Shown: positions 52,267-60,181, numbered from the stretch's first letter. The stretch: 64,000 nucleotides of DNA from Halovenus sp037080055 (GCF_037080055.1 NZ_JBAOJI010000001.1:186001-250000); one strand, 5' to 3'. Notes: generated from the sequence alone by a model not told the origin. Translations and numbers: made by a program.

Positions 52267-53112
52267 TTAGACAGCCCGCGGCGGGGGAACGAGAAACACG
52301 TTACCCGACGCCTGCGCGACGATATCTTCTGAGACGCTGCCCAACAGGAGTCGGCGAATGCGGCTTCGTCCTCGCGAACCGACCAGAATCGTCGACGGCA
52401 TGACCTCGTCTTCGACGGCGAGAATTTCCTCGGCGGGGTCGCCATCTCGGAACTCGATTCGCGTTTCGATCCCCCAATTTTCGAGAGTCTCGGCGCGCTC
52501 GGACAGCTGTTCGCGCGGATCGATATCGTCGTCGGACCCCCTGTCTTTCGGCGACCGAACGTGGACGAGCGTCACCTCCTCGGTCGCATGTCGGAGATAC
52601 GAGAACGCGTCGAAGGCGCGGTCGGCGTTCTCCGAGAAATCCGTCGCGAAGAGGATCCGCTGAAAGAGGTGTTCACGGAGAACTTCGGGGGTGTCGGTCG
52701 CCCGTTCGACGCGGTTGACCAGCAACGGGACGACGGTCGTCCGCGCGAGGTTGCGGGCGGTCGATCCGATGATTCGGTTTTCCAGCGGGCTCTTGCCCCG
52801 CGATCCGACGATCGTGATGTCGGCCCGGACTGTCTCGGCGATACCGTTAATCCGGCGATAGGGAGTCCCCCGAACCACGTGGGTCTCCACCTCGAAGCCG
52901 GCGGCTTCGATCACACTCCGGTAGCTATCGAGTCCCTGCTGACGGCGTTCGTCGAAATTTATGCCCGGCATTCCGGAGTGGACGTTCGACGGGACGACAG
53001 TCACGAGATGGATCGTACCGACACCGATACGATCCAGACACTCGAGGCAAGTTTCGTTCTCGATTGCCGCCTCACTCGCCGCCGAAAGATCCGTCGCACA
53101 GAGTGCCTTCAT
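52267..53112 (-). CDS. Tandem universal stress protein (two UspA domains)
   Basis: 281 residues from the ATG at 53112 (MKALCATDLSAASEAAIEN); a start at 53241 is rejected because it reads the promoter spacer. Two UspA domains lie at residues 1-140 and 150-281. Each has the ATP-binding signature: the first GSRGKSPLENRIIGSTARN, the second GSRGRSRIRRLLLGSVSEDIV. UspA proteins respond to redox, energy and osmotic stress. It converges on the PiT permease gene (5-base gap) and is divergent from the sulfite exporter operon. Confidence 0.88.
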   Translation of the reverse strand: MKALCATDLSAASEAAIENETCLECLDRIGVGTIHLVTVVPSNVHSGMPGINFDERRQQGLDSYRSVIEAAGFEVETHVVRGTPYRRINGIAETVRADITIVGSRGKSPLENRIIGSTARNLARTTVVPLLVNRVERATDTPEVLREHLFQRILFATDFSENADRAFDAFSYLRHATEEVTLVHVRSPKDRGSDDDIDPREQLSERAETLENWGIETRIEFRDGDPAEEILAVEDEVMPSTILVGSRGRSRIRRLLLGSVSEDIVAQASGNVFLVPPPRAV

Positions 53113-53398
53113 ATCCGGTAATTCGTCCCGAATCACGAATACTGTTTTGTCGAACGAATGGTATTTCGACACTCGTGTGACGAAGGTCCGTGATACGTTT
53201 GTGTCCCTGTTTACAGGTCCGACAGCTGCGACTGGCAGCATATCCTACTCATAACTTATCGATACTCTCAGGAAGGTTATGGGGATATAGTATTGTACAG
53301 TTATCCCAAAACCGTTTTATAGAGGGGTATTGTAGGCTATATTGAGTAGAAATGTGCCAATACCGAATTACCGGACTCGCGTATCGGAGGGTGAATAG
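53113..53398. promoter_or_regulatory. Divergent promoter of the Usp gene and the sulfite-exporter operon
   Basis: 286 bases with no gene. It holds the strongest copy of the shared motif at 53291-53312, with a TATA box GTTTTATAGA at about 53313-53322 and a second TATTGT at 53328-53333. If 53313-53322 is used, the leader of the small protein gene is about 50 bases, with a ribosome site GGAGGGTG just before the ATG at 53399. Confidence 0.6.
53282..53312 (+). promoter_or_regulatory. Shared motif site F (sulfite-exporter operon)
   Basis: TATTGT at 53291-53296 and CCCAAAAC at 53305-53312, with the 14-base spacing. Around it is a dyad GGGATA (53282-53287) and TATCCC (53302-53307), separated by 14 bases. 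It directly abuts the TATA box at 53313. Confidence 0.7.
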
Positions 53399-53563
53399 AT
53401 GGCTGGATTAGAGATACCGTCGTGGGATCCGGAGACAGCCTTGCTCATCGGGACGATTCTGCTGGAAGCGGTCGTGCTGTACGTGGGTTACGGCGGGCTC
53501 GAACGGCTTCTTGGCCCTCGCGTCATGGAACTGCTCGTCGGAGGTGAGAGTCGTGGTCAGTAG
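53399..53563 (+). CDS. Small single-span membrane protein, DUF7512-like
   Basis: 54 residues, ATG 53399 to TAG 53563. The sequence MAGLEIPSWDPETALLIGTI starts it, and one membrane segment, TALLIGTILLEAVVLYVGYG, is followed by a short tail (RVMELLVGGESRGQ). It lies directly before the TauE/SafE exporter gene, whose GTG at 53553 is inside its end (11 bases overlap), so the two are translated together. It resembles the very small membrane proteins that accompany haloarchaeal sulfite exporters. It probably stabilises the exporter. Confidence 0.75.
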   Translation: MAGLEIPSWDPETALLIGTILLEAVVLYVGYGGLERLLGPRVMELLVGGESRGQ

Positions 53564-54611
53564 CGTCCTCGGCGGGCTCGGGATCCTCGATTCGAGCCCC
53601 GAGATGCTGGCGCTGTTCGTCGGCTTCGGGCTCGTCGTCGGGGTTCTGTTCGGATTCTTCGGGATGGGCGGCTCCTTTCTCGTCACGCCCGCGCTGCTGA
53701 TGCTGGACTATCCCGCACCTGTCGCGGTCGGGAGCGGGATGGCCTTCGTCTTCGGGACGGCAGTCATCGCGACGCTGAAACACCACGACCTCGGGCAGGT
53801 CGACTACAAACTCGGTGTGATCATGATCACCGGGACGACTATCGGCATCGAGGCCGGTCGCGCGAGCGTCTACTACCTCGAATCGCTGGGGCTGGCTGGC
53901 GGGCTCATCAGTGTCGCGTACGTCGTTTTGCTTGGCGGTGTCGGGGCGATGGTGACTCGCGACGCGATGAAGGGTGACGGCGGCGGCGGGATTGACCACG
54001 AGGCTGCCGACAAGGACCTCAGTGAATACGAAATTCCCGAAATCGCCAAGACGATCCAGGAGACAGTCCGCATCCCGCCGATGGTGAGCCTCCGCGGTGA
54101 TGTCCGCGTCTCTGTGTGGGTCATCACGGCTGTCGCCTTCGCGACAGGGCTCCTGTCGGGCTTTCTCGGCGTCGGCGGCGGCTTCATCCGGATGCCCGCG
54201 ATGATCTACGCCATCGGCGTCCCAGTGCCCGTCGCGGTCGGAACGGATCTCTTCGAGATCGTTTTCTCCGGCGGTCTCGGAAGCTATCTCTACGGACAGG
54301 GCGGCGGCGTCGACCTCGGCATCGTCGTTCCGCTCCTGTTCGGCAGCGCACTCGGAGCCCGAATTGGCTCCGCCGCGACCGCTGTTGTCGACGCAGACGG
54401 CATCAAAATCTACTTCGGCGGAATGCTTCTGGTCGGTGCGACTGCGGTCGGGATCGGTGAAATCGGCTCCCTCGTCGGAAGTCCGACCCTCGAACTGATC
54501 GGGCTGGTCCTCGTCATCGGTGCGGCAGTCGTCGTTGCGCTTGCGATCATTTACACGTCGGTCGTCTCGCTACGTACATCTCAGAATGGACACGCGACGA
54601 CCGCTGACTGA
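53553..54611 (+). CDS. TauE/SafE family sulfite exporter
   Basis: 352 residues from the GTG at 53553, with GGAGGTG six bases upstream (53540-53546); the TTG at 53511 is not needed. Eight or so membrane spans in two halves. The two halves have the TauE/SafE signature GFFGMGGSFLVTPALLM and GFLGVGGGFIRMPAMIY. A cytoplasmic loop of about 60 residues separates them. The family exports sulfite, sulfoacetate or related sulfonates. In this island it probably removes sulfite made by the persulfide dioxygenase-like enzyme. Confidence 0.9.
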   Translation: MVSSVLGGLGILDSSPEMLALFVGFGLVVGVLFGFFGMGGSFLVTPALLMLDYPAPVAVGSGMAFVFGTAVIATLKHHDLGQVDYKLGVIMITGTTIGIEAGRASVYYLESLGLAGGLISVAYVVLLGGVGAMVTRDAMKGDGGGGIDHEAADKDLSEYEIPEIAKTIQETVRIPPMVSLRGDVRVSVWVITAVAFATGLLSGFLGVGGGFIRMPAMIYAIGVPVPVAVGTDLFEIVFSGGLGSYLYGQGGGVDLGIVVPLLFGSALGARIGSAATAVVDADGIKIYFGGMLLVGATAVGIGEIGSLVGSPTLELIGLVLVIGAAVVVALAIIYTSVVSLRTSQNGHATTAD

Positions 54612-54711
54612 TTGAGTTTTGCTGTCATCCATACCCCTCTCCCGCGGAAACCGTTCGTGTGTCTCGTTTCAGCAGACGACCGAACGCGCCCGCTTCTCTC
54701 TCGTCGATGTG

Positions 54712-54738
54712 GCACAAAATTGTGCAACCCATGCACAA
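54712..54738. promoter_or_regulatory. Dyad in the promoter of the HTH regulator
   Basis: GCACAA-AA-TTGTGC is a 14-base inverted repeat at 54712-54725, followed by a further half-site TGCACAA at 54732-54738. It lies just upstream of the TATA-like TTTTAAG at about 54742, ahead of the regulator's ATG at 54778. It is a good place for autoregulation. Confidence 0.65.
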
Positions 54739-54777
54739 GTCTTTTAAGAGCTTGGCACGTATATAGAGGTGATACAG

Positions 54778-55182
54778 ATGCCAGATTCGATGTCCGAACA
54801 ACTGCAGCAGGACATGGCGTGTGAGGGGCTCCTCGAGTGTTTCCACGGCCTCAAGCAGCTCGACAAGGAGATTTTCCAACAACTCGTCCAGACCGACGAG
54901 CCGTTGACCATCGACGAGATTGCCGACAAAGTCGACCGCGAGCGGTCGACCGCCTACCGTGCCGTCCAACGGCTCCTGCAGGCAGGATTTATCCAGAAAG
55001 AGCAAGTGAACTACGATCAGGGTGGTTACTACCACGTCTACAAGCCGACAGATCCCTCGAATATCGCCGACGATATGCAGCGCATGCTCAACGACTGGTA
55101 CGCGAAGATGGGCCAGCTAATCAGCGAGTTCGAGGACAAATACGAGCAATCTGAAACCTCGACCCCCACCGTCGAAAGCTAA
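54778..55182 (+). CDS. Small HTH regulator with two cysteines (TrmB/ArsR-like)
   Basis: 134 residues from the ATG at 54778 (a second ATG at 54790 is possible). A winged helix is visible: TDEPLTIDEIADKVDRERSTAYRAVQRLLQAGFIQKEQVNY. Before it is MACEGLLECFHGLKQLD, two Cys seven residues apart that could be a redox, persulfide or metal sensor. After it is a long helix (IADDMQRMLNDWYAKMGQLISEFEDKY), probably for dimerisation. It is the only regulator inside the sulfur island, so it is my candidate for the shared motif. Confidence 0.83.
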   Translation: MPDSMSEQLQQDMACEGLLECFHGLKQLDKEIFQQLVQTDEPLTIDEIADKVDRERSTAYRAVQRLLQAGFIQKEQVNYDQGGYYHVYKPTDPSNIADDMQRMLNDWYAKMGQLISEFEDKYEQSETSTPTVES

Positions 55183-55282
55183 CTCCCTTCTTTCCCCCTG
55201 AAAGTCTGATTTGTGCCGGTGTGCTGAGTTTCGGATTTAATACGCTCTCCAAGAGTCGCTCTCTCACACTATAATTGAGCGG

Positions 55283-55304
55283 TATTGTGAATTTTACCCA
55301 AAAC
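55283..55304 (+). promoter_or_regulatory. Shared motif site G (second thioredoxin)
   Basis: TATTGT at 55283-55288 and CCCAAAAC at 55297-55304, the same 14-base spacing as sites C and F. TATA-like CTTAATTAG at 55305-55313 follows directly and is 28 bases from the thioredoxin ATG at 55337. Confidence 0.7.
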
Positions 55305-55336
55305 TCTTAATTAGCCCAGGCTCGTACGTAGTGGTG

Positions 55337-55693
55337 ATGGCAACTGATAGTCGATCTGAGACAGGTACAGCCACGAACGAGCCACTGCACGTCGATGGAG
55401 AGGCCAGCCTGAACGAACTCGTCGACGACCACGACGTGGTCCTCACGGACTTTTATGCCGACTGGTGTGGACCATGTCAGGCGCTGGAACCGATCGTCGA
55501 GACTGTCGCCGAAGAGACCGAGGCGACGGTCGCAAAGGTCGACGTGGACGCCAATCAGCAACTCGCCGCAACCTACGGCGTCCGAGGTGTTCCGACACTC
55601 GTTCTGTTCGCCGACGGTGAGCAGGTCGAGGAGGTTGTCGGCCTCACGGCCGAACAGCAACTCCGCGACCTTGTCGAAACGTACGCAAGATAG
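55337..55693 (+). CDS. Thioredoxin (CGPC)
   Basis: 118 residues from the ATG at 55337; two GTG codons just before it are less likely. The active site is DWCGPCQALEPIV, the cis-Pro is in GVRGVPTLVLFADG. This is a canonical thioredoxin with an N-terminal extension of about 20 residues. It is the last gene of the motif-linked set and stands alone, convergent to a Usp gene. Confidence 0.92.
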   Translation: MATDSRSETGTATNEPLHVDGEASLNELVDDHDVVLTDFYADWCGPCQALEPIVETVAEETEATVAKVDVDANQQLAATYGVRGVPTLVLFADGEQVEEVVGLTAEQQLRDLVETYAR

Positions 55694-55708
55694 CTGATCG
55701 ACTTTTTG

Positions 55709-56158
55709 CTACTCGCTGACTTCGGTTTTGACGACGGTCGCCGGTCGAGTCGTCAATCGGAGCACGCGGTCCGTGACGCTCCCGAGTAACGCACGGTATT
55801 CTTCCGGCCGCCGTTTGGTTCCGAGTACGAGCACGTCCGCATCGTTGTCGTCTGCGCGCTCGACGATGGTTTCCGCAGGTCTACCGTGCTGCATCGCTGT
55901 CTCGATGCTGACCTCGGCCTCAGATGCTCGACTCCGGAGTTCTGATAGTGTCTCCTCCCCGTGTTCTTCGAGGCCGTGCTCCGGACCTTCGGCTTCGTCG
56001 ACGTACTCGTCGCCGCTGTAGGCAGTCACGACGTCCTCGTCGACGACGTAGAGGGCGTGGAGAGTGGCGTCGTAGGCCGCGGCCAGTTCGAGTGCGTGTG
56101 CTTCAGCCTCTTCAGATGCAACCGTGCCGTCTGTCGACAGCAGAATTCGATCGTACAT
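55709..56158 (-). CDS. Universal stress protein UspA (single domain)
   Basis: 149 residues, typical UspA: YDRILLSTDGTVASEEAEAHALELAAAYDATLHALYVVDE at the start and VLGTKRRPEEYRALLGSVTDRVLRLTTRPATVVK at the end, with a slightly altered G2xG9GS nucleotide site (GTKRRP...GSVTDRV). It is convergent to the thioredoxin with a 15-base gap, and upstream of it is a 113-base spacer before the heliorhodopsin gene's end. Confidence 0.92.
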   Translation of the reverse strand: MYDRILLSTDGTVASEEAEAHALELAAAYDATLHALYVVDEDVVTAYSGDEYVDEAEGPEHGLEEHGEETLSELRSRASEAEVSIETAMQHGRPAETIVERADDNDADVLVLGTKRRPEEYRALLGSVTDRVLRLTTRPATVVKTEVSE

Positions 56159-56271
56159 ATGGCGAACTTGAAAGCAAGATACAATAAAACTGGCTTCCGA
56201 TTCTCACCACGCGGAGAAGTCCGCGAATGGGTTCTTGTGGGCAGATCTCCCGCGGTCCGGAGTCTCGACGC

Positions 56272-57084
56272 TTAGATCGGGGAGTTTAGCGTGCCGAAAT
56301 ACACCTGCCACGCGAGAGCGGACTTGGCTACTAGACTCAGCAGAATATAGGTTTTCTCGCCGAAGAGGTAGTCCCTCCACCGGAAGACTTCCAGATACTG
56401 CAGGACCATATTCAGCGCAAAGAGATTGAAGAAGATGAAAATCGAGACGTAGATGTAGATGACGAACTCGGGAAACTCACCGCCACTGGCCGTTACCGTC
56501 CCGACGAACGTGATGGCGATGACGATCCAGGGCACGATACCGGCGAGGACACCGACCCAGTAGGGCGTCCAGTCGGTGGTCCTAGTCGATTCGTTGCGCT
56601 GTTCCATCAGGAGTCCGGCGAGGTTCATCACTGCAACGAGTCCGAACAACGCAACGAGCGTCCCGAGGTCCCAGACGCCGGCTAACATGGCGATCACGAC
56701 GATCATCAGCGAGGCACTGACGGAGTATTCGTACCACCGGTATGGATTCATTCCTCTGTCCAGATACTGCACGTACTCGTCGTACCGAACGGTCGCGATG
56801 ATGGCGTGTGCAAACGCCGACAGGAAGAGAAACCCAGCCACGAGCAGTGGGAGATTCGCGTCGACGAACGAAACCGTCTCCGGAAAAATCGTCTCTGATT
56901 GGGGATCGAACCCGTATCTGGTGCGTGTGACCGGCCACAGGACCCCCTCGGACAGGACGACCATCGCCACTCCTTGCAGAAAGTGGAGGACAGCCATGAC
57001 GCCGTTCCACAGTCTGAGCCGGGTATCTCGTGCTGACGTTCGCGGGTCGGAACCGACCCTCGCCGTGCCGTGTGAGGAAACCAT
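56272..57084 (-). CDS. Heliorhodopsin
   Basis: 270 residues, seven membrane helices. The retinal Lys is K254 in LLSLVAKSALAWQ of helix 7, and the counterion Glu is E119 in WYEYSVSASLM of helix 3, both as in known heliorhodopsins. These proteins have their N-terminus inside the cell, opposite to type-1 rhodopsins, and do not pump ions; their job is uncertain, with sensory or enzyme-regulating roles proposed. A beta-carotene cleavage gene is not within the window. Its neighbours are Usp and thioredoxin genes, which suggests light or oxidative stress. Confidence 0.92.
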   Translation of the reverse strand: MVSSHGTARVGSDPRTSARDTRLRLWNGVMAVLHFLQGVAMVVLSEGVLWPVTRTRYGFDPQSETIFPETVSFVDANLPLLVAGFLFLSAFAHAIIATVRYDEYVQYLDRGMNPYRWYEYSVSASLMIVVIAMLAGVWDLGTLVALFGLVAVMNLAGLLMEQRNESTRTTDWTPYWVGVLAGIVPWIVIAITFVGTVTASGGEFPEFVIYIYVSIFIFFNLFALNMVLQYLEVFRWRDYLFGEKTYILLSLVAKSALAWQVYFGTLNSPI

Positions 57085-57289
57085 CCTATTTGAGTTACTG
57101 ACGGGGATGGGATACGTTTGTGGGGTCGCTCTGTGGAATCGAAGTCCGAGCTAACGGGAATCGCGTGCTGATACAGAAATTGCTACGGAGTGGTTACGAT
57201 AAGATACGTTCGTATAGAATCAACTTCTCTGATCACAGTTCGTTCAACAGGAATTAATTTATTTATTTTTTATTCAGGTGTATGTCCAA
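57085..57289. promoter_or_regulatory. Spacer upstream of heliorhodopsin
   Basis: About 200 bases with no gene. The promoter of heliorhodopsin should be within the first 60 bases on the minus strand, but I see only a weak box. The right half is AT-rich (57230-57280 is mostly T and A). Confidence 0.4.
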
Positions 57290-57602
57290 TGGCTGAGGAA
57301 GACCGGCTGTCGGTCGATTGGCGGGAATTGGCCCGGGCGTTTCCAAGGGGTGGCTCATCTGGCAGCACGATCCAATCGCTGCGGGGGAAGTCCAGTACGA
57401 GAATGGCACAGTCGAGGTACAGGGAGAAGTCGAGCAACTCGAAGTTACTGACTTCGGCTTGTGGGTCGTCCCACTGGCACAGCCAAGTCTGTGACGAGTG
57501 TCCTACAGGCGCATCGATCGTCGCGCGGTGTTGTTCACAGACATCATCCTCGGCGTAGGCCGCCTCACCAGTTCCGTCGGCAGCACCCTCCTGTGTCGTC
57601 AC
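57290..57602. pseudogene. Degenerate coding patch with traces on both strands
   Basis: On the plus strand ATG 57290 begins MAEEDRLSVDWRELARAF. The frame then turns to low-quality sequence, while the -1 frame reads SKGWLIWQHDPIAAGEVQYE and on through VEQLEVTDFGLWVVPLAQ to a stop near 57493. On the minus strand an open frame at 57270-57602 begins EGAADGTGEAAYAEDDVCEQ, which resembles the start of small zinc-ribbon (DUF7576-like) proteins. Neither is a clean gene. This is probably remnant sequence with a frameshift. Confidence 0.35.
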
Positions 57603-57755
57603 CGACGAGTGAAACTCGTGATTGAGCGAGCGGAGACGCAGCTGTTTAGGGCAATCAATGTGGACTCGAACCGATCGATGGCTAACCGCTCGAACTGAGT
57701 CGGGATCTTTCCGGTGATACTGCCCACAACGAGACGCAAACTTTCGTCGCGTGCA
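57603..57755. other. Spacer before the AAA ATPase gene end
   Basis: About 150 bases with no feature that I can support, just beyond the degenerate patch. Confidence 0.4.
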
Positions 57756-58793
57756 TCAGGACATAGAAATTCCGCGGCGTCGAAGCGCAGGCGTGATGTT
57801 GATCCGTTCGACGGGCCGGTCCGAACGGTGCCAGACGAAGGCCGCACGGGCAAACAGATCCATACATTCGAGCCGGATGCCTCGTGGGTTCCCGTCGGTG
57901 AGGTCGTGAATGAGTCGGATCGCGTCTGCCGTAAACAGCGGCGGGTTCTGCCCTTCGTAGGGTTCGTTACGCATGTACGCGAACGAGCGGGAGATGTACT
58001 CAGCAACGTCGAGTGGTGAAAACGGCTCGATCCCTTCGTAGTAGCGCAGACGGGAATCGAGCGTATCCCGGAACTTCGCGAGACGCCGTTTCCCCTCGGG
58101 AGTTCCGGTCAAAAAAAGCCGGACCCCAAGGTCGGCGGCCGTCTGCATCGGCGAGAGCAACTCCGCGGGGAAATCCTCGATCTCGTCGACGATCAGCAGG
58201 ATCGTCACGTCGTCAGCGGCCGCGGCGCGGACAACCTCACCGACGGCCTCACGCGTTTCGTCGGTTGCCCACGGAATTCCATCACGGACCTGTGAGTAGT
58301 TGGCGGGGTCGATCCCGTATCCTGCTTCTTTCGCGCCCCTGATGATTGTCTCGTAGAGGCCACGCTCCGTCGTCGCGTTCGGGTTCTCGATCATCGTCAC
58401 GACGAAATCGTCGCGACTGCCCAGATCCCGTACGGCGATCTCCCGAAGCGCCGTCTTCCCAGTCCCGTAGGGGCTGATGAGACCGATGTGCTGGCGTTGT
58501 AACAGCCAACTCGTCAGCTGATTGAGCATCTCATCGTCGTGGCGGACGTACAGTTGTTCTGGCATCCCGTCGGTTCCCGATTCCTCGGTAAAGGGCAGGT
58601 CAGAAACCCCATCGATATCCCCACCGAGTTCGCTGGCGAAGGCACACAGAAGCTTCGCGACGTCGCTCATCCGACTGCTGAACACTCCCTCCTCGTCTCC
58701 CGGATCAACGAGTTGGCTGGCGATGTCCAGCCGAGAGTCGTACTCGCCGGTACTCGTATCGGAGTCCTCAGTCCGGCGATTCTCTCCGGCCAT
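57756..58793 (-). CDS. AAA-type ATPase with Orc1/ExeA-like P-loop
   Basis: 345 residues from the ATG at 58793; the longer frame to 58886 reads promoter-like sequence. Walker A is IGLISPYGTGKTALREIAVRD, Walker B is VTILLIVDEIEDFPAEL, then sensor-like GVRLFLTGTPEGKRRLAKFRDTLDSRLRYYEGIEPFSPLDVAEYI. The C-terminal part (LFTADAIRLIHDLTDGNPRGIRLECMDLFARAA) is a helical lid. It is like STAND or Orc1/Cdc6 relatives but without a winged-helix domain, so it is not a replication initiator on present evidence. A partner is not seen. Confidence 0.72.
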   Translation of the reverse strand: MAGENRRTEDSDTSTGEYDSRLDIASQLVDPGDEEGVFSSRMSDVAKLLCAFASELGGDIDGVSDLPFTEESGTDGMPEQLYVRHDDEMLNQLTSWLLQRQHIGLISPYGTGKTALREIAVRDLGSRDDFVVTMIENPNATTERGLYETIIRGAKEAGYGIDPANYSQVRDGIPWATDETREAVGEVVRAAAADDVTILLIVDEIEDFPAELLSPMQTAADLGVRLFLTGTPEGKRRLAKFRDTLDSRLRYYEGIEPFSPLDVAEYISRSFAYMRNEPYEGQNPPLFTADAIRLIHDLTDGNPRGIRLECMDLFARAAFVWHRSDRPVERINITPALRRRGISMS

Positions 58794-59097
58794 TAATGTG
58801 ATCTCAGGCGCTTGTCGGTTATGTACTTTATTGACGGATGAAAATTTATGACCGCCGCTACGCAGCAAAAGAACGCCGCAGGACACACCGGTGAGAGATC
58901 TCCGCTATTCGTACTAGCTCGAGTGGCAGGTGAGATCTCCTCTGAATCCAACGTAGCAGTGTGACCGTTCTCGTCGTGAGGTGCCGTGTACTGATGACAG
59001 GGACTCCTCTGCTCCGCGTCATCCCTCTCTCGTGTGAGCGGGTGTCACTGTGGAGTACCCTTATTAGCCCGTTAGAAGATGTCGCATTAGTCTGGTG
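58794..59097. other. Divergent spacer between the AAA ATPase and capA genes
   Basis: About 300 bases with no gene. At the left, a box AAGTACATAACC on the minus strand can serve the ATPase gene. At the right, TACCCTTATTAGCCC (59055-59068) can serve the capA-like gene. Two GGTGAGA-ATCTCC-like segments, 58891-58903 and 58929-58940, repeat each other loosely. Confidence 0.4.
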
Positions 59098-60119
59098 ATG
59101 ATTGCCGCCGTTGGGGATATTATGACCGGAAAGTCACTCTCTTGGAGATACAGATCTCTCCCCAATGAAGAAACGAATGCGTACAACGTCGCGACAACCC
59201 CGAACGAAGTGCTGGGCGAAGAGGTAGTGGAGACCCTCAATCAGGCAGACCTCGCTATCGGAAACCTCGAGGCACCGATTACCGACAAGTTCTATGCGAG
59301 AGGCTTCCCCGATGCAATCCCACCGAGTCTCACCTGCCCGCCGGAAACGACCGAGTTACTGAACCAGGCAGAGATCGGGCTGGTCAACCTTGCGAACAAC
59401 CACATGCTCGACCACGGAGCGGACTGCGTAGAAGAAACCAAGGCTGCTCTCGATGCTGCGGGAATCGAGTACATCGGTGATCCGCTCACCGAGGAGACTG
59501 TGGTGACCATCGATCAGGAGGAGCCAATACACTGTGCTGGGTTCAATTTCACCGACAAAGGTGCCACCGACTCCCCCGAGGAAGTGCGTGCAATGGCCGA
59601 CCGCCTCGGAGAAAAAGACGGAATATCCTGCCTGGCGCTCCACTGGGGCTGGGGTAATACACACGCCCTCCACCCGTCGCCCGACCAGATCGAGTTGGCT
59701 CGTGACATTACCGACAAAGGCGTTGACGTGGTTTTAGGCCATCATTCACCACCTTTCAGCCCGTTGAATTCCACGATGGGGGACTGATCTGTTACAGTCT
59801 TGGCAACTTCGTCTTCGACCAGTGGCAGAAGAACAATCGAGAAGCCGGTATCGTAGAAATCCAAACCGAAGACGAGATGACTGTCACGGTAACACCCACA
59901 GAGAACAATCACGGGGCGGTCTGGACGCGAGAGCACGATCGTATCGAAGGCATCGTCCCGACCGAAGTGGAGCCGTTGGGTAATTATTCCAGCCACGTCG
60001 CTAAGATGCAGCGAAAGTATATGCTGCGGTTCCTGCTCACGTACGCACGCAACATCCATCGATTCCCGATCAGTGATACGACATCGCGAGTTGCGTCCTG
60101 GTGGGGGAAGCTTACTTAA
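59098..60119 (+). pseudogene. CapA-family metallophosphatase-like gene, frameshifted
   Basis: The first frame encodes IAAVGDIMTGKSLSWRYRS, GNLEAPITDK, VNLANNHMLDHGADCVEETKAALDAAGIEYIG and LHWGWGNTHALHPSPDQIELAR, matching CapA/PgsA-type enzymes, and stops at 59787. From about 59754 the frame -1 to it continues the family exactly: FQPVEFHDGGLICYSLGNFVFDQW, with the usual GLICYSLGNF. The change happens between HH (59740-59745) and 59754, so one base has been gained or two lost. The remaining frame runs to TAA 60119. Whether it is a real mutation or a sequencing error cannot be told. Confidence 0.7.
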
Positions 60120-60181
60120 ATATTGTCGGACCCTGCAGTGAGGTTGTCGCTGCGTCCCGGTGGGGGACCTGGCCGTGGCTC

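Noticed and set aside
54769..54777. GTG start of the HTH regulator three codons upstream
   Set aside because: The ATG at 54778 fits better; the difference is small.
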